Assembly (NCBI GenBank): GCA_017397565.1
Contig: JAFQIL010000020.1
Coordinates: 1 to 38,981 of the forward strand
DNA from: Oscillospiraceae bacterium
Lineage (GTDB): Bacteria > Bacillota > Clostridia > Oscillospirales > Oscillospiraceae
Length of the DNA stretch: 38,981 nucleotides
Reading direction: 5' to 3'
A program made the translations under genes and the position numbers. The notes beneath the pieces are model-generated. The model searched no databases, had not been told where the DNA came from, and saw only the letters and a list, made by a program, of their open reading frames with translations. Shown here in pieces: positions 16,529 through 24,547 of this stretch (positions are counted from its first letter, which is position 1; every line of letters begins with the position of its first letter).

Positions 16529-16589
16529 TTTTGTTGCCATTGCCACCTGGCGGCAATGCACCTGACCCTATACGAAAGCGAGAACATAT

Positions 16590-17756
16590 ATGAAAGTATT
16601 GAAAGTATGTATCAGCACCTGGCAAAATGAGAACCGCGACAAGCGGGAACTGTCGGTTATTCAAGAGTTGGGACATGAAGTAGAGGTTATCGCCAAGGGA
16701 GATGTTTCCGGCCTTGTAGAGGATGTGGACGGCTTCCGGGTAACCCGTCTTTCCTCCCGGCCTCTGGGCAATAAAATCCCCGCTTCCATCAACCGCGTGC
16801 TGTCGTTGTTTACCTGGGCACGGTATATTCGTAAGCGAAAAGATATCGATGCGATTTCCGGCCATGATTATCTGGCCTTGACCATTGGATATCTGTCCAA
16901 TATCTTCAAACGCAAAAAAGCGAAGCTGGTGTACGATTCCCATGAGTTTGAGCTGGGTCGCAACCAAAAACGCAGCAAACCGGTCCATTGGTTTGTCTGC
17001 CACTGGGAACGCTTTCTGATGAAGCGCTGCGCCTTTTCCATTATGGTCAATGACGCGATTGCAGACGAGGTGCAGCGGATCCATAAGCTGAAAAACCGTC
17101 CTGTTGTGGCGCGAAACATCCCTGCTTATTGGGAGCTGGATCAGGAAAAAATTACCCAAACCCGTAAAGCAATTCTCTCCCAGTTAGATGCGCCGGAAGA
17201 TGCCTTTATCATGATGTATCACGGCGGTATCCTACAGAATCGCGGTATTGAACAAATGTTAACAGCTGTATCCCAGTTGGAAAATATCTATGCTGTTGTG
17301 TTAGGAAATGCGCAGACTGAGGCATATATGGCTTCTCTACACGCTCTGGTGGATAAACTGGGAATTTCGAAACGGGTCCTGTTTCATCCTGCTGTTTCTA
17401 TTAATGTTTTGGGTAATTATATCGGTGCCACTAACGCCGGAATGTCCTTGCTCCAGCCAACTGTACAAAATCACATCTTAGCTTTGCCTAACAAATTTTT
17501 TGAAAACATTCAATGTTTGACACCTGTGATTGTCAGCGATTTCCCGGCTATTGGCTCTATCGTAGATCAATACGAGATCGGACTGAAGGTAAATCCCGCA
17601 AGCCCTGAGGAAATCGCCACAGCCATTGACCGGCTTCGTCATGACAAGACTCTTTATGCCTCTTTCAAAGAGAATTTGAAGCAGGCCAAGGAGGACCTGT
17701 GCTGGGAGAAGGAAAAATTGGTGCTGCAGGATGCCTACCGGAGGATTCTTACATGA
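16590..17756 (+). CDS. Family 4 glycosyltransferase
   Basis: This GT-B fold glycosyltransferase (388 aa) has an N-terminal domain starting VLKVCISTWQNENRDKRE, the shared YDSHEFELGR motif near residue 115, MMYHGGILQNRGIEQM at the domain hinge, and a C-terminal donor domain with LPNKFFENIQCLTPVIVSD, which carries the family glutamate. It should extend the lipid-linked repeat unit at the inner membrane face. The 61-base gap before it contains a short inverted repeat (CATTGCC...GGCAATG) but no T run, so transcription probably continues. The end overlaps the polymerase gene as ATGA. Donor sugar unknown. Confidence 0.85.
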   Translation: MKVLKVCISTWQNENRDKRELSVIQELGHEVEVIAKGDVSGLVEDVDGFRVTRLSSRPLGNKIPASINRVLSLFTWARYIRKRKDIDAISGHDYLALTIGYLSNIFKRKKAKLVYDSHEFELGRNQKRSKPVHWFVCHWERFLMKRCAFSIMVNDAIADEVQRIHKLKNRPVVARNIPAYWELDQEKITQTRKAILSQLDAPEDAFIMMYHGGILQNRGIEQMLTAVSQLENIYAVVLGNAQTEAYMASLHALVDKLGISKRVLFHPAVSINVLGNYIGATNAGMSLLQPTVQNHILALPNKFFENIQCLTPVIVSDFPAIGSIVDQYEIGLKVNPASPEEIATAIDRLRHDKTLYASFKENLKQAKEDLCWEKEKLVLQDAYRRILT

Positions 17757-19099
17757 TTTATGAAAGGCTGAAATCCCGGCAACGCGATTTAAAAACCATC
17801 GTTGCCCTCTTTCTTGGGATGTTGCTGTTTAAATTTAGCCTGGATATCAGCTATTGGCTTCTCATGACCCAGGAAGCGGAAACCTTCCGGGGAGATTTCT
17901 CTCCTTTGAAATATGCCCTGGGATTGATTTGCTGCATCACTTTATTTTTCGGCATCCGCCACAGCCAGCAAAATGTTTCTTCTTTTATGCTGTATCTGGT
18001 GTTTGTGCTGCAATTTATTCCGATCACCACCATATACGCACTGGGCAACGACAGTACAGAGTACTACATCAGTCTGTTTTTCGCATTTCTTCTGTGCGAA
18101 GTAATAGTGGCCTGGACAAAGGATTCTTCCGTTTTAGAAAGAAATACATTTATTTCTAAAACAATGCACCTGGGTTTTGTCGGTATCACCATATTGACCC
18201 TCGCCCTGATCATTCTCAAAAACGGTGTTCCTTCCTTAACAGCTTTGAACCTTCTGAATGTGTATGAGCTTCGCAGCAGCGGATCTTTTCAACTTAGCAA
18301 GTATGGTTCTTATCTCCTTGGCTTTGCTGTCACGGTACTTCTTCCCATGATGATCACCAAATGTCTGCTGAAAAAGCGTTATCTTTTGGCAGGTCTTTCC
18401 TGTGGTGTTATCTTTTTACTGTACCTGTACTCAGGACATAAAACCTACCTGTTTTCCTTTCCCCTTGTAGTAGTTGGCGTATTGTGGGCAAAGCGAAAGA
18501 ACTTCTATACGGAGTTATTTGTCACCGCCACAACAGGTTTTTCTGCCCTGTCGCTGCTAACCTGTGTGTTTTCTGACGAAGGCGGGATCCTGCGCCGGTA
18601 TTTATACCCGCTGTTTATCCGCCGAACAATGCTTGTCCCAGCCAACAATAAATTTAAGTATTTTGATTATTTCAGCCAGCGTCCCAAAATGGGACTGGGC
18701 GGAATCTTCCCCCGCTGGCTGCTGCCTATTGAAAACCCCTACGAAAACATTCGTTACAGCTACGAAATTTCTGATATCTACTACGGAAAACCGGAGATGA
18801 ACTCCAACACTGGCTTTCTGGCGGAAGGCTATATGCGCTTTGGTCACCCCGGAACCTTCTTGGTATTGATCCTTTTTGCCATTTTACTCAAACAGATGGA
18901 CAAGCTCCAATCCCGATCCAGCTACGCATTGACTTTGGGCATTTTTATCTATTCCGTGTTTTCCCTGACGGACGCACATTTGCTGGACAGCTTCGTGTCC
19001 GGACCTTGGCTGATCTTACTGTTTATTCTGATTCTCTATAAAGAGCGCGCTTCCTGCGCGAAGGAGTCTCCCCTTGAATATCAAAAACACACTTCGTAA
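17753..19099 (+). CDS. wzy: Wzy-like oligosaccharide repeat-unit polymerase
   Basis: This polytopic membrane protein (448 aa) has about 11-12 hydrophobic segments and one longer, polar extracytoplasmic stretch (about residues 285-360: GGILRRYLYP, RPKMGLGG, NTGFLAEGYMRFG). That layout is typical of O-antigen or capsule polymerases, which join flipped lipid-linked repeat units. Sequence conservation in this family is poor, so the call rests on topology and on its place between a glycosyltransferase and a flippase. The reading frame extends upstream to 17699, but ATG 17753 has GGAGG about 7 bases before it and overlaps the previous stop as ATGA. Its 3' end overlaps the next gene by 26 bases. Confidence 0.78.
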   Translation: MIYERLKSRQRDLKTIVALFLGMLLFKFSLDISYWLLMTQEAETFRGDFSPLKYALGLICCITLFFGIRHSQQNVSSFMLYLVFVLQFIPITTIYALGNDSTEYYISLFFAFLLCEVIVAWTKDSSVLERNTFISKTMHLGFVGITILTLALIILKNGVPSLTALNLLNVYELRSSGSFQLSKYGSYLLGFAVTVLLPMMITKCLLKKRYLLAGLSCGVIFLLYLYSGHKTYLFSFPLVVVGVLWAKRKNFYTELFVTATTGFSALSLLTCVFSDEGGILRRYLYPLFIRRTMLVPANNKFKYFDYFSQRPKMGLGGIFPRWLLPIENPYENIRYSYEISDIYYGKPEMNSNTGFLAEGYMRFGHPGTFLVLILFAILLKQMDKLQSRSSYALTLGIFIYSVFSLTDAHLLDSFVSGPWLILLFILILYKERASCAKESPLEYQKHTS

Positions 19100-20441
19100 A
19101 CTATATAAGCGCATCACAGGCAGTGGCTTTTTAAAAAGTGTACTGACTCTGTCCTCCGGCGTTGTTGTAGCCCAAGCCATCAATTTTCTGGGAATGCCGG
19201 TGGTAAGTCGTCTCTATTCCCCCGCCGCTATTGGTGACTACACGCTAATCACTTCCAACGCTGCCATTCTCAGCGCCGTAGCGTGCCTGGGCATGATGAC
19301 CTCATTCATGCTCCCGAAGGAGCATGAAGAAGCTCGGGGATTAAGCCGGCTGGTAACCGGCAGCACTTTGCTGATTACCTCTTTGGCCATTGGTATTTTA
19401 TGGCTGTGTTCCGGCTTTTTCCGCATCTTTCACACAGAGCAGACACCTTACGGTCTTTCTCTGCTGGTTTTATGGTTGTACATCGTATTCTACACGGTGA
19501 GCAATATTTGCTACGCCTATGTCAACCGCTACAAGCTTTATCGGGTCATGTTTTGGAATCCTATCATCACTGCCGTTATTAATGTTGGTGTCGGAATCCT
19601 TTTCGGTTTTCTAGATTGGGGCTTTGTCGGCTATACCACCGCCCACATTCTGGCCTTTGCAGTAAACATTATCCATCTGCTTTGGCACGCCAACGCCTTT
19701 GCCAAAATTGAAAATCCAGAATACCACTGCATCCCATTACTCAAAAGCTATAAGCGTTTCCCCCTGTTCCAAATGCCTGCGAATTTGGTTTCCAGCCTCA
19801 GTTCCCAGCTCCCCATTCAAGCCATAGAGGCACTCTTTTCTTCTGCGGCTCTGGGAATGTACTCCATGGCATTAAAAATTTTGTCGCTGCCTGTATCCTT
19901 GCTGGCCATCCCTGTTAACCGGGTTTACTTTCAAGAAGCCAGTCAGCGGTATAACCGGAACGAGGACATTGGAGAGTTTTCTTTTAAAATCCTGGAAACA
20001 AACATCAAAATTGCCATTCTTCCCATTTCCCTGCTGATGATATTCGGAGAATGGATCTTCGCCATCTTCTTGGGTGAGCAATGGCGGGAAGCGGGTACCT
20101 TTGCCGCTGTAATCGGTATACATCAACTGATGCTGTTTTGTAGCAATTGCCTATCCGGATATTTCGTCATCATCAAAAAGAATCTTTGGGAATTGTTCTT
20201 TTCCGTTGCTACCCTCGTATCAAATGTTTTGCTGGTAATATTCGCAGCCTATTTCGATATCCCTGTGCTGGTTTTTTTAATGAGCCTGTCTATTCTGCAG
20301 ACCGTTAGTATTCTCCTTTCTCAAATGACCTTTTTCCGTCACACAGGCTTTGATCTAAAGCGATATTTCCTATTCACTGTCAAATACATTATCATACCGG
20401 TTATCTTGTCCTTTGGTATCCGATATTTCCTGTTTTCTTGA
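19074..20441 (+). CDS. wzx: Wzx-like polysaccharide flippase (first)
   Basis: This membrane protein (455 aa) of the MATE/MOP polysaccharide-transporter family would flip undecaprenyl-linked repeat units to the outer face. It has about 12-14 hydrophobic segments. The N-terminus has the family pattern LTLSSGVVVAQAINFLGMPVVSRLYSPAAIG, and the middle has QMPANLVSSLSSQLPI. The start is a TTG with AAGGAG 8 bases upstream, lying 26 bases inside the polymerase gene; no in-frame ATG fits as well. A second, different flippase is encoded at 22419, so this one may serve the repeat unit made by the genes before it. Confidence 0.85.
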   Translation: MNIKNTLRKLYKRITGSGFLKSVLTLSSGVVVAQAINFLGMPVVSRLYSPAAIGDYTLITSNAAILSAVACLGMMTSFMLPKEHEEARGLSRLVTGSTLLITSLAIGILWLCSGFFRIFHTEQTPYGLSLLVLWLYIVFYTVSNICYAYVNRYKLYRVMFWNPIITAVINVGVGILFGFLDWGFVGYTTAHILAFAVNIIHLLWHANAFAKIENPEYHCIPLLKSYKRFPLFQMPANLVSSLSSQLPIQAIEALFSSAALGMYSMALKILSLPVSLLAIPVNRVYFQEASQRYNRNEDIGEFSFKILETNIKIAILPISLLMIFGEWIFAIFLGEQWREAGTFAAVIGIHQLMLFCSNCLSGYFVIIKKNLWELFFSVATLVSNVLLVIFAAYFDIPVLVFLMSLSILQTVSILLSQMTFFRHTGFDLKRYFLFTVKYIIIPVILSFGIRYFLFS

Positions 20442-20497
20442 TGCGATAAACCCCTGCGTCCACCATAAAGATAACATTGTCATGAGAGGATGCTTCT

Positions 20498-21015
20498 TTG
20501 TTAAAATATTCCGTCATCATTCCCGTTTACAATGTGAAAGAATATCTCAGGGACTGTATCGATAGTGTGCTGGCACAAAGCATATCTGACTATGAAGTAA
20601 TTCTGGTAAATGACGGTTCTACCGACGGTTCCGGGGAGCTCTGCGACCAATATGCCGAAAAATATCCCCAGATCCACACCGTACATCAGCAAAACCAAGG
20701 CGTTTCTGTCGCCCGGAACACCAGCCTTGAAAAAGCAATCGGCGAGTATGTTCTGTTTTTGGACAGCGATGACTGGTGGGAGCCGAATCTTTTGGATCTG
20801 CTAAATGAAAAGTACCGCTATGGTTTCTGTTATGAGATCTCCGGAAAAGAAACGCAATTTCCCCTATTATGCGATTTTTGTATGTGATCTACACCCAAAA
20901 AGTTGCCGGGATGCAGATCCCATATCAATCGGATCCCAGCCTTGCTTCTGATTTTCGTTATGATGCCCTGGCAAAGCAGTTGTCCGATCTTTGCGAAAAA
21001 CTGATGGCGCAATAA
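20498..21015 (+). pseudogene. Broken chimera: family 2 glycosyltransferase head on a GT4-type tail
   Basis: The frame from TTG 20498 (AGAGGA 7 bases upstream) encodes a normal GT2 N-terminus: SVIIPVYNVKEYL, VNDGSTDGSG, GVSVARNTSLEKA and the donor motif DSDDWW. After about 107 residues it switches abruptly to KYRYGFCYE, which also occurs near the C-terminus of the GT4-type protein encoded at 21062 (QKYRYGFCYEN). It stops at 20887. The tail continues in another frame to TAA 21013-21015 with SDPSLASDFRYDALAKQL, matching PDPNLITDFRYDTLSKKL in that same downstream protein. So two unrelated glycosyltransferase genes were joined by deletion or recombination, and the tail then suffered a frameshift. 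A functional product is unlikely. Confidence 0.8.
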
Positions 21016-21061
21016 ACCTCCGTTTGTAAGGGCCCGCTGAAACCACTAACAGGAGATGCCT

Positions 21062-22399
21062 ATGAGAATTCTTATCATCACCACCTACTATCCCCCGGAT
21101 ACCGCCATCGCCGCCGTGCGGCCCTATATGTTTGCCAAGTATCTGAAGCAGTACGGTCATGATGTAACGGTACTTCGGTCCGGATTGCTCGCCCTGACAC
21201 CCGACTGTTCCTTCGCCGGGCATGAAGGCATCCGGGTAATCACCTATTTGGGTGAAGACAGCCCTTCCATGCGTTTTGAACAGGACCCCAGCAGCTTTAT
21301 GCAGTGCACCTTGCCTACGAAAAAGCGCCGCTTAACCTTTCTGCCGGAGTCTCTTCGTAAGGTGATAGCCAAAGTGTACCACACCATTATAGCACCTTAT
21401 AATTTCTATTGTCGGTATCAAAAAGTCCACCGGAAGGGCCGTTTCAAGCCCATGAAAGCCACGCTGGACCGAATGTCCAGAGAATCCTTTGATGTAGTAT
21501 TTTCCACCTATGGTGCCGTGGAAAATATTTGGGGCGGCAAATACGCCTCCAAGCTTTTTGACGCCAAATGGATCCAAGACTTCCGCGACCCCATTAAGCC
21601 CCCTTATCCCAGCAATTTCGGCACATCCTTTTGGAACCGGATTCAAAAGAACGCCGTCCGCGACTGTGACCTTTGCACCGCAGTATCCGAAGACCTTGCC
21701 AAGTTCCTGTCAGCGCAAGCAGGCGGTGTCCCCGTACATACGCTATACAACGGCTATGAGCCCAATGATACGGATATAGATTATGCCGCTCCAGAAAAAG
21801 ACAGACTTACCTTTTGTTATACCGGCACCGTATATCCCAACCAGCAGGACTGCACGCCTTTACTTCGTGCCCTTCGGTGTCTGGTGGATGGCGCAAAGAC
21901 TTCTTTAAGCAAAGTGCGGATCCTATATGCTGGCAACGATTCCGCCTATTGGTCCAAGCAGATAAAAGAATACGGTTTGGAAGAACTTCTGATTGATTAC
22001 GGCTATGTCAGCCGTGAAAAATCCGCTAAAATTCAAGCAAAATCTGACATTTTTCTGGTGCTTTCCTGGAATACCAAAAAAGAAAAAGGTGTTCTTACCG
22101 GCAAATTCTACGAAGGCATCCGTGCCGGAAAGCCTATTCTATCTATGGTGTCGGGACATGTCCCCAACAGTGAACTAGGTCTGATCAACCAAAAGTATCG
22201 CTACGGTTTCTGCTATGAAAATTGTCGGGAAAAAGAACAGTTCCAAGCTCTTTGCGACTACATTGAGGGTCTGTACCGGGAAAAAATGTCCACCGGAAGC
22301 ATTTCTTACGCACCCGATCCTAACTTGATAACGGATTTCCGTTACGATACTCTTTCCAAAAAACTGGAAACGCTGTGTTTGGAAGCCTTGGGGCAGTAA
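21062..22399 (+). CDS. GT4-like glycosyltransferase
   Basis: This GT-B fold glycosyltransferase (445 aa) has an N-terminal domain starting MRILIITTYYPPDTAIAAVRP, a central WIQDFRDPI block (about residue 175), CTAVSEDLAKFL, YTGTVYPNQQD at the hinge, and GKFYEGIRAGKPILSM in the donor domain carrying the family glutamate. It should add a sugar to a lipid-linked acceptor at the inner membrane face. ATG 21062 is chosen over ATG 21056 because AGGAG lies 6 bases before it and directly abuts the earlier one. The C-terminal 70 residues are related to the tail of the broken chimera just upstream, at roughly two-thirds similarity, which implies an older paralogue once stood there. Confidence 0.83.
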   Translation: MRILIITTYYPPDTAIAAVRPYMFAKYLKQYGHDVTVLRSGLLALTPDCSFAGHEGIRVITYLGEDSPSMRFEQDPSSFMQCTLPTKKRRLTFLPESLRKVIAKVYHTIIAPYNFYCRYQKVHRKGRFKPMKATLDRMSRESFDVVFSTYGAVENIWGGKYASKLFDAKWIQDFRDPIKPPYPSNFGTSFWNRIQKNAVRDCDLCTAVSEDLAKFLSAQAGGVPVHTLYNGYEPNDTDIDYAAPEKDRLTFCYTGTVYPNQQDCTPLLRALRCLVDGAKTSLSKVRILYAGNDSAYWSKQIKEYGLEELLIDYGYVSREKSAKIQAKSDIFLVLSWNTKKEKGVLTGKFYEGIRAGKPILSMVSGHVPNSELGLINQKYRYGFCYENCREKEQFQALCDYIEGLYREKMSTGSISYAPDPNLITDFRYDTLSKKLETLCLEALGQ

Positions 22400-22418
22400 A
22401 ATCACATAGGAGTATAAT

Positions 22419-23891
22419 ATGTCAAAATCCACCTCTTTGGGCAAGGAAGCCGTCTTGCTGACAGTTTCCAAAATGACGACCCTGGTGATCACCATGGTTA
22501 CCGGCATGATGCTCTCCCGGTTCCGTAGCTTTGCAGAATATGGCACATATTCCCAGCTGATGCTGGTGATGTCGCTGTTTGCCTCTGTCTTTATGCTGGG
22601 ACTTCCCAACAGTATCAACTATTTCCTTGCCCGGGCCAATTCCAAAAGCGAACAGCAACAGTTTTTAGGGGTATACTATACCCTCTGCACCCTTCTCAGC
22701 ATAATCATGGGTATCGCCCTGGCTTTTGCCGCGCCTTTGATCGCAAGGTATTTTCAGAATCCTGCAGTGCTGGGCTTTGTCTATTTTCTGCTGCTGTATC
22801 CTTGGGCGAGTGTTACTTCTTCCAGCATTGAAAACATTCTGATCGTTTACCACAAAACCCGGTTTTTGGTTGTCTATCGGATCATCCACAGTCTGGGTCT
22901 GCTGGGCTCTGTTCTGGTGGTACAGTGGCTGGGATGGGGCTTCCGGGAATACATGGTGGTTAATTTGGTGGTTCACAGTCTGTTCGCCCTTTCTGTTTAC
23001 ACCATTGTCTACCACACCAGCGGTGGTTTGCGCCCCGGTTTGAGCAAGAAAATGATCCGCTCTATTTTCGCCTTTTCCCTGCCTCTGGGGCTTTCTGCCG
23101 TAATCAGCACTTTGAATATCGAAATCGACAAGCTGCTGATTGGCTATTTGATGGATACGGAACAAATGGCGATTTACACCAACGCTTCCAAGGAGCTTCC
23201 GGTGACCTTTGTTGCCGTATCCATCACCGCCGTTTTGCTTCCCCAGCTTACCAGACTTTTGAAAAAAGACCGCACCGGGGAGGCCATTTCCCTTTGGGCA
23301 AATGCCACGGAGCTGTCTTATTTGGTGATCTGCCTCATCGTTGCCGGTGTATTTACCTATGCCGAGGATGTGATGAGCCTTCTGTATTCTGCGAAATATC
23401 TTCCCGGTTTGCCGGTTTTCCGGATCTACACCCTGGTACTGCTACTGCGCTGCACCTACTTTGGCATTATTTTGAATGCCAAGGGAAAAAACAAGGAGAT
23501 TTTGATTGCAAGTATCACCTCTCTTGGGCTGAATATGGTGCTGAACCCCCTGCTGTACCGGGCATTGGGTATGATCGGTCCTGCTCTGGCCTCGTTCCTT
23601 GCCATTCTTGCTGTACAACTATGGCAGCTTTTCCGCACCGCCAAGCTTACCGGCATTCCCTTTTTGCAGGTTTTCCCCTTTCGGCGTCTTGCGGTGATCA
23701 CCGGGATAAATGCAGCCCTTGCCGTTGCTTTTTACGGCATCAAGCTGGTACTGCCTTTGGAAACATGGATCTCCAGCTTGGGAGAATCTCTGCTTTTGGG
23801 CTGCATTTGGTGTACGGTATATTTGATCCTCATGCGAAAGTCGATCAAACGCACCTGGAAGGGACTGAACCAGGGCGGACAAGACTCATAA
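22419..23891 (+). CDS. Wzx-like polysaccharide flippase (second)
   Basis: This polytopic membrane protein (490 aa, about 14 hydrophobic segments) is of the polysaccharide-transporter/MATE superfamily. It starts with GKEAVLLTVSKMTTLVITMVTGMMLSRF and has conserved SLPLGLSAVISTLNIEIDKLLIG in the middle. It would flip lipid-linked saccharides across the membrane. AGGAG lies about 7 bases upstream of the ATG. It is clearly divergent from the flippase at 19074, not a recent copy, and it closes the operon just before a strong terminator. It may serve a second glycan, or be what remains of an older or incoming repeat-unit module along with the GT gene before it. Confidence 0.85.
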   Translation: MSKSTSLGKEAVLLTVSKMTTLVITMVTGMMLSRFRSFAEYGTYSQLMLVMSLFASVFMLGLPNSINYFLARANSKSEQQQFLGVYYTLCTLLSIIMGIALAFAAPLIARYFQNPAVLGFVYFLLLYPWASVTSSSIENILIVYHKTRFLVVYRIIHSLGLLGSVLVVQWLGWGFREYMVVNLVVHSLFALSVYTIVYHTSGGLRPGLSKKMIRSIFAFSLPLGLSAVISTLNIEIDKLLIGYLMDTEQMAIYTNASKELPVTFVAVSITAVLLPQLTRLLKKDRTGEAISLWANATELSYLVICLIVAGVFTYAEDVMSLLYSAKYLPGLPVFRIYTLVLLLRCTYFGIILNAKGKNKEILIASITSLGLNMVLNPLLYRALGMIGPALASFLAILAVQLWQLFRTAKLTGIPFLQVFPFRRLAVITGINAALAVAFYGIKLVLPLETWISSLGESLLLGCIWCTVYLILMRKSIKRTWKGLNQGGQDS

Positions 23892-23923
23892 ACTGTTCAA
23901 AAAAATGATTTTCCGACAATGAT

Positions 23924-23968
23924 AAAAGGCAAAAGCCGCACGAAATTCGTGCGGCTTTTGCCTTTTTT
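23924..23968 (+). terminator. Terminator of the polysaccharide operon
   Basis: A perfect 21-bp stem (23924-23944 with 23946-23966) surrounds a single central base, so the loop must open a few pairs. The right arm ends in six T on the plus strand, and the left arm is A-rich, so it may also act on the minus strand. It lies 33 bases after the second flippase. Confidence 0.9.
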
Positions 23969-24110
23969 AGTGATAGATGCTGGGGTAGTCTATGGTGCCG
24001 TCGGTACAGATGACCTGCACGTCATTCAGAAAAAAATTCATGGCATCGTCCTTGTAGATTTCGTTCCACTGGGCCATGGTACCTAAGTACCGGATCAGAG
24101 AAACTATGTT
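23967..24110 (-). pseudogene. Relic: C-terminus of a BspA-like leucine-rich-repeat protein
   Basis: Read on the minus strand, this stretch encodes YLGTMAQWNEIYKDD and then VICTDGTIDYPSIYH followed by a stop at 23967-23969. The yxGTxxQWN...I.CTDG pattern is what ends the repeat array in many BspA/LRR_5-type surface proteins of gut Clostridia. No start codon or preceding repeats are present in frame. What remains is the last 40-50 residues of a lost gene, with the stop codon lying in the T run of the operon terminator. The family assignment is by motif memory and could not be searched. Confidence 0.55.
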
Positions 24111-24113
24111 CCT

Positions 24114-24245
24114 GAGGGATGCACTTATACATGGCCGACGATTTGCGGCAGCGTTACCAATATGGAACGAGCTTTCAAAAGCTGCCGTTCTCTTGTAACT
24201 GCGCCTGTAATTTCAGCCGGTGTTGTGTATCTTAACAGCCCCTGA
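24114..24245 (+). pseudogene. Relic: tail of a BspA-type repeat surface protein, plus strand
   Basis: The plus-strand frame here reads GSVTNMERAFKSCRSLV and then TAPVISAG, ending at a TGA at 24243-24245. The VTNMxxAFxxCxSLxxAPVI pattern matches the repeat of another BspA-like surface-protein type. It has no start codon or signal sequence and only one recognisable repeat. It faces away from the minus-strand relic beside it, and a terminator follows 18 bases later, as expected for the true end of a gene. It appears to be a remnant left by deletion. Confidence 0.5.
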
Positions 24246-24262
24246 AAAAGCGCAAAATACGA

Positions 24263-24298
24263 GGCCACTCTCCGCCATTTGGAGAGTGGCCTTTCTTT
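24263..24298 (+). terminator. Orphan plus-strand terminator
   Basis: A perfect 11-bp stem (24263-24273 with 24281-24291) has a 7-base loop and is followed by TTTCTTT. No intact gene lies directly upstream, so it probably belonged to the gene whose tail survives at 24114-24245. It now also insulates the protease gene. Confidence 0.75.
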
Positions 24299-24340
24299 GC
24301 CCGTTTTTTGGGTTTTTGTCCAATTTTCGCCAATTAACTA

Positions 24341-24369
24341 TTGTCTTTTCCTGCAGAATATGGTAGACT
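24341..24369 (+). promoter_or_regulatory. Probable promoter of the protease-cohesin pair
   Basis: TTGTCT (24341-24346) and TAGACT (24364-24369) are separated by 17 bases, with TGG just before the -10. It would give a leader of about 170 bases before the protease start codon. That leader is A/T-rich and contains short complementary A5/T5 stretches, but no recognised regulatory element. Confidence 0.45.
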
Positions 24370-24547
24370 GGGACAGTATGGTGGCTTCGTGTTTACTGTT
24401 GCAAATGGCCGTATGATTTCTGCAGATTTTTGGCGCTAAAAATTCGAAAAACTGCAATTTTTCTTCGGTTTTTGAAGTCTTTGGAAATGATTCCCGTCAC
24501 TTGCACAAAGACCAAGCACTACCAAAAAACGCAAAGGAGAAAAAGTT

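Noticed and set aside
16529..16589. Inverted repeat between the Wzz-like gene and the following glycosyltransferase as a terminator
   Set aside because: The stem is short (about 7 bp) and has no T run, and the genes on both sides belong to one functional cluster. At most it is a processing or pause site.
23294..23908. 204-codon plus-strand frame overlapping the end of the second flippase
   Set aside because: It lies in another frame inside a clear membrane protein gene and has no family motifs or ribosome site.
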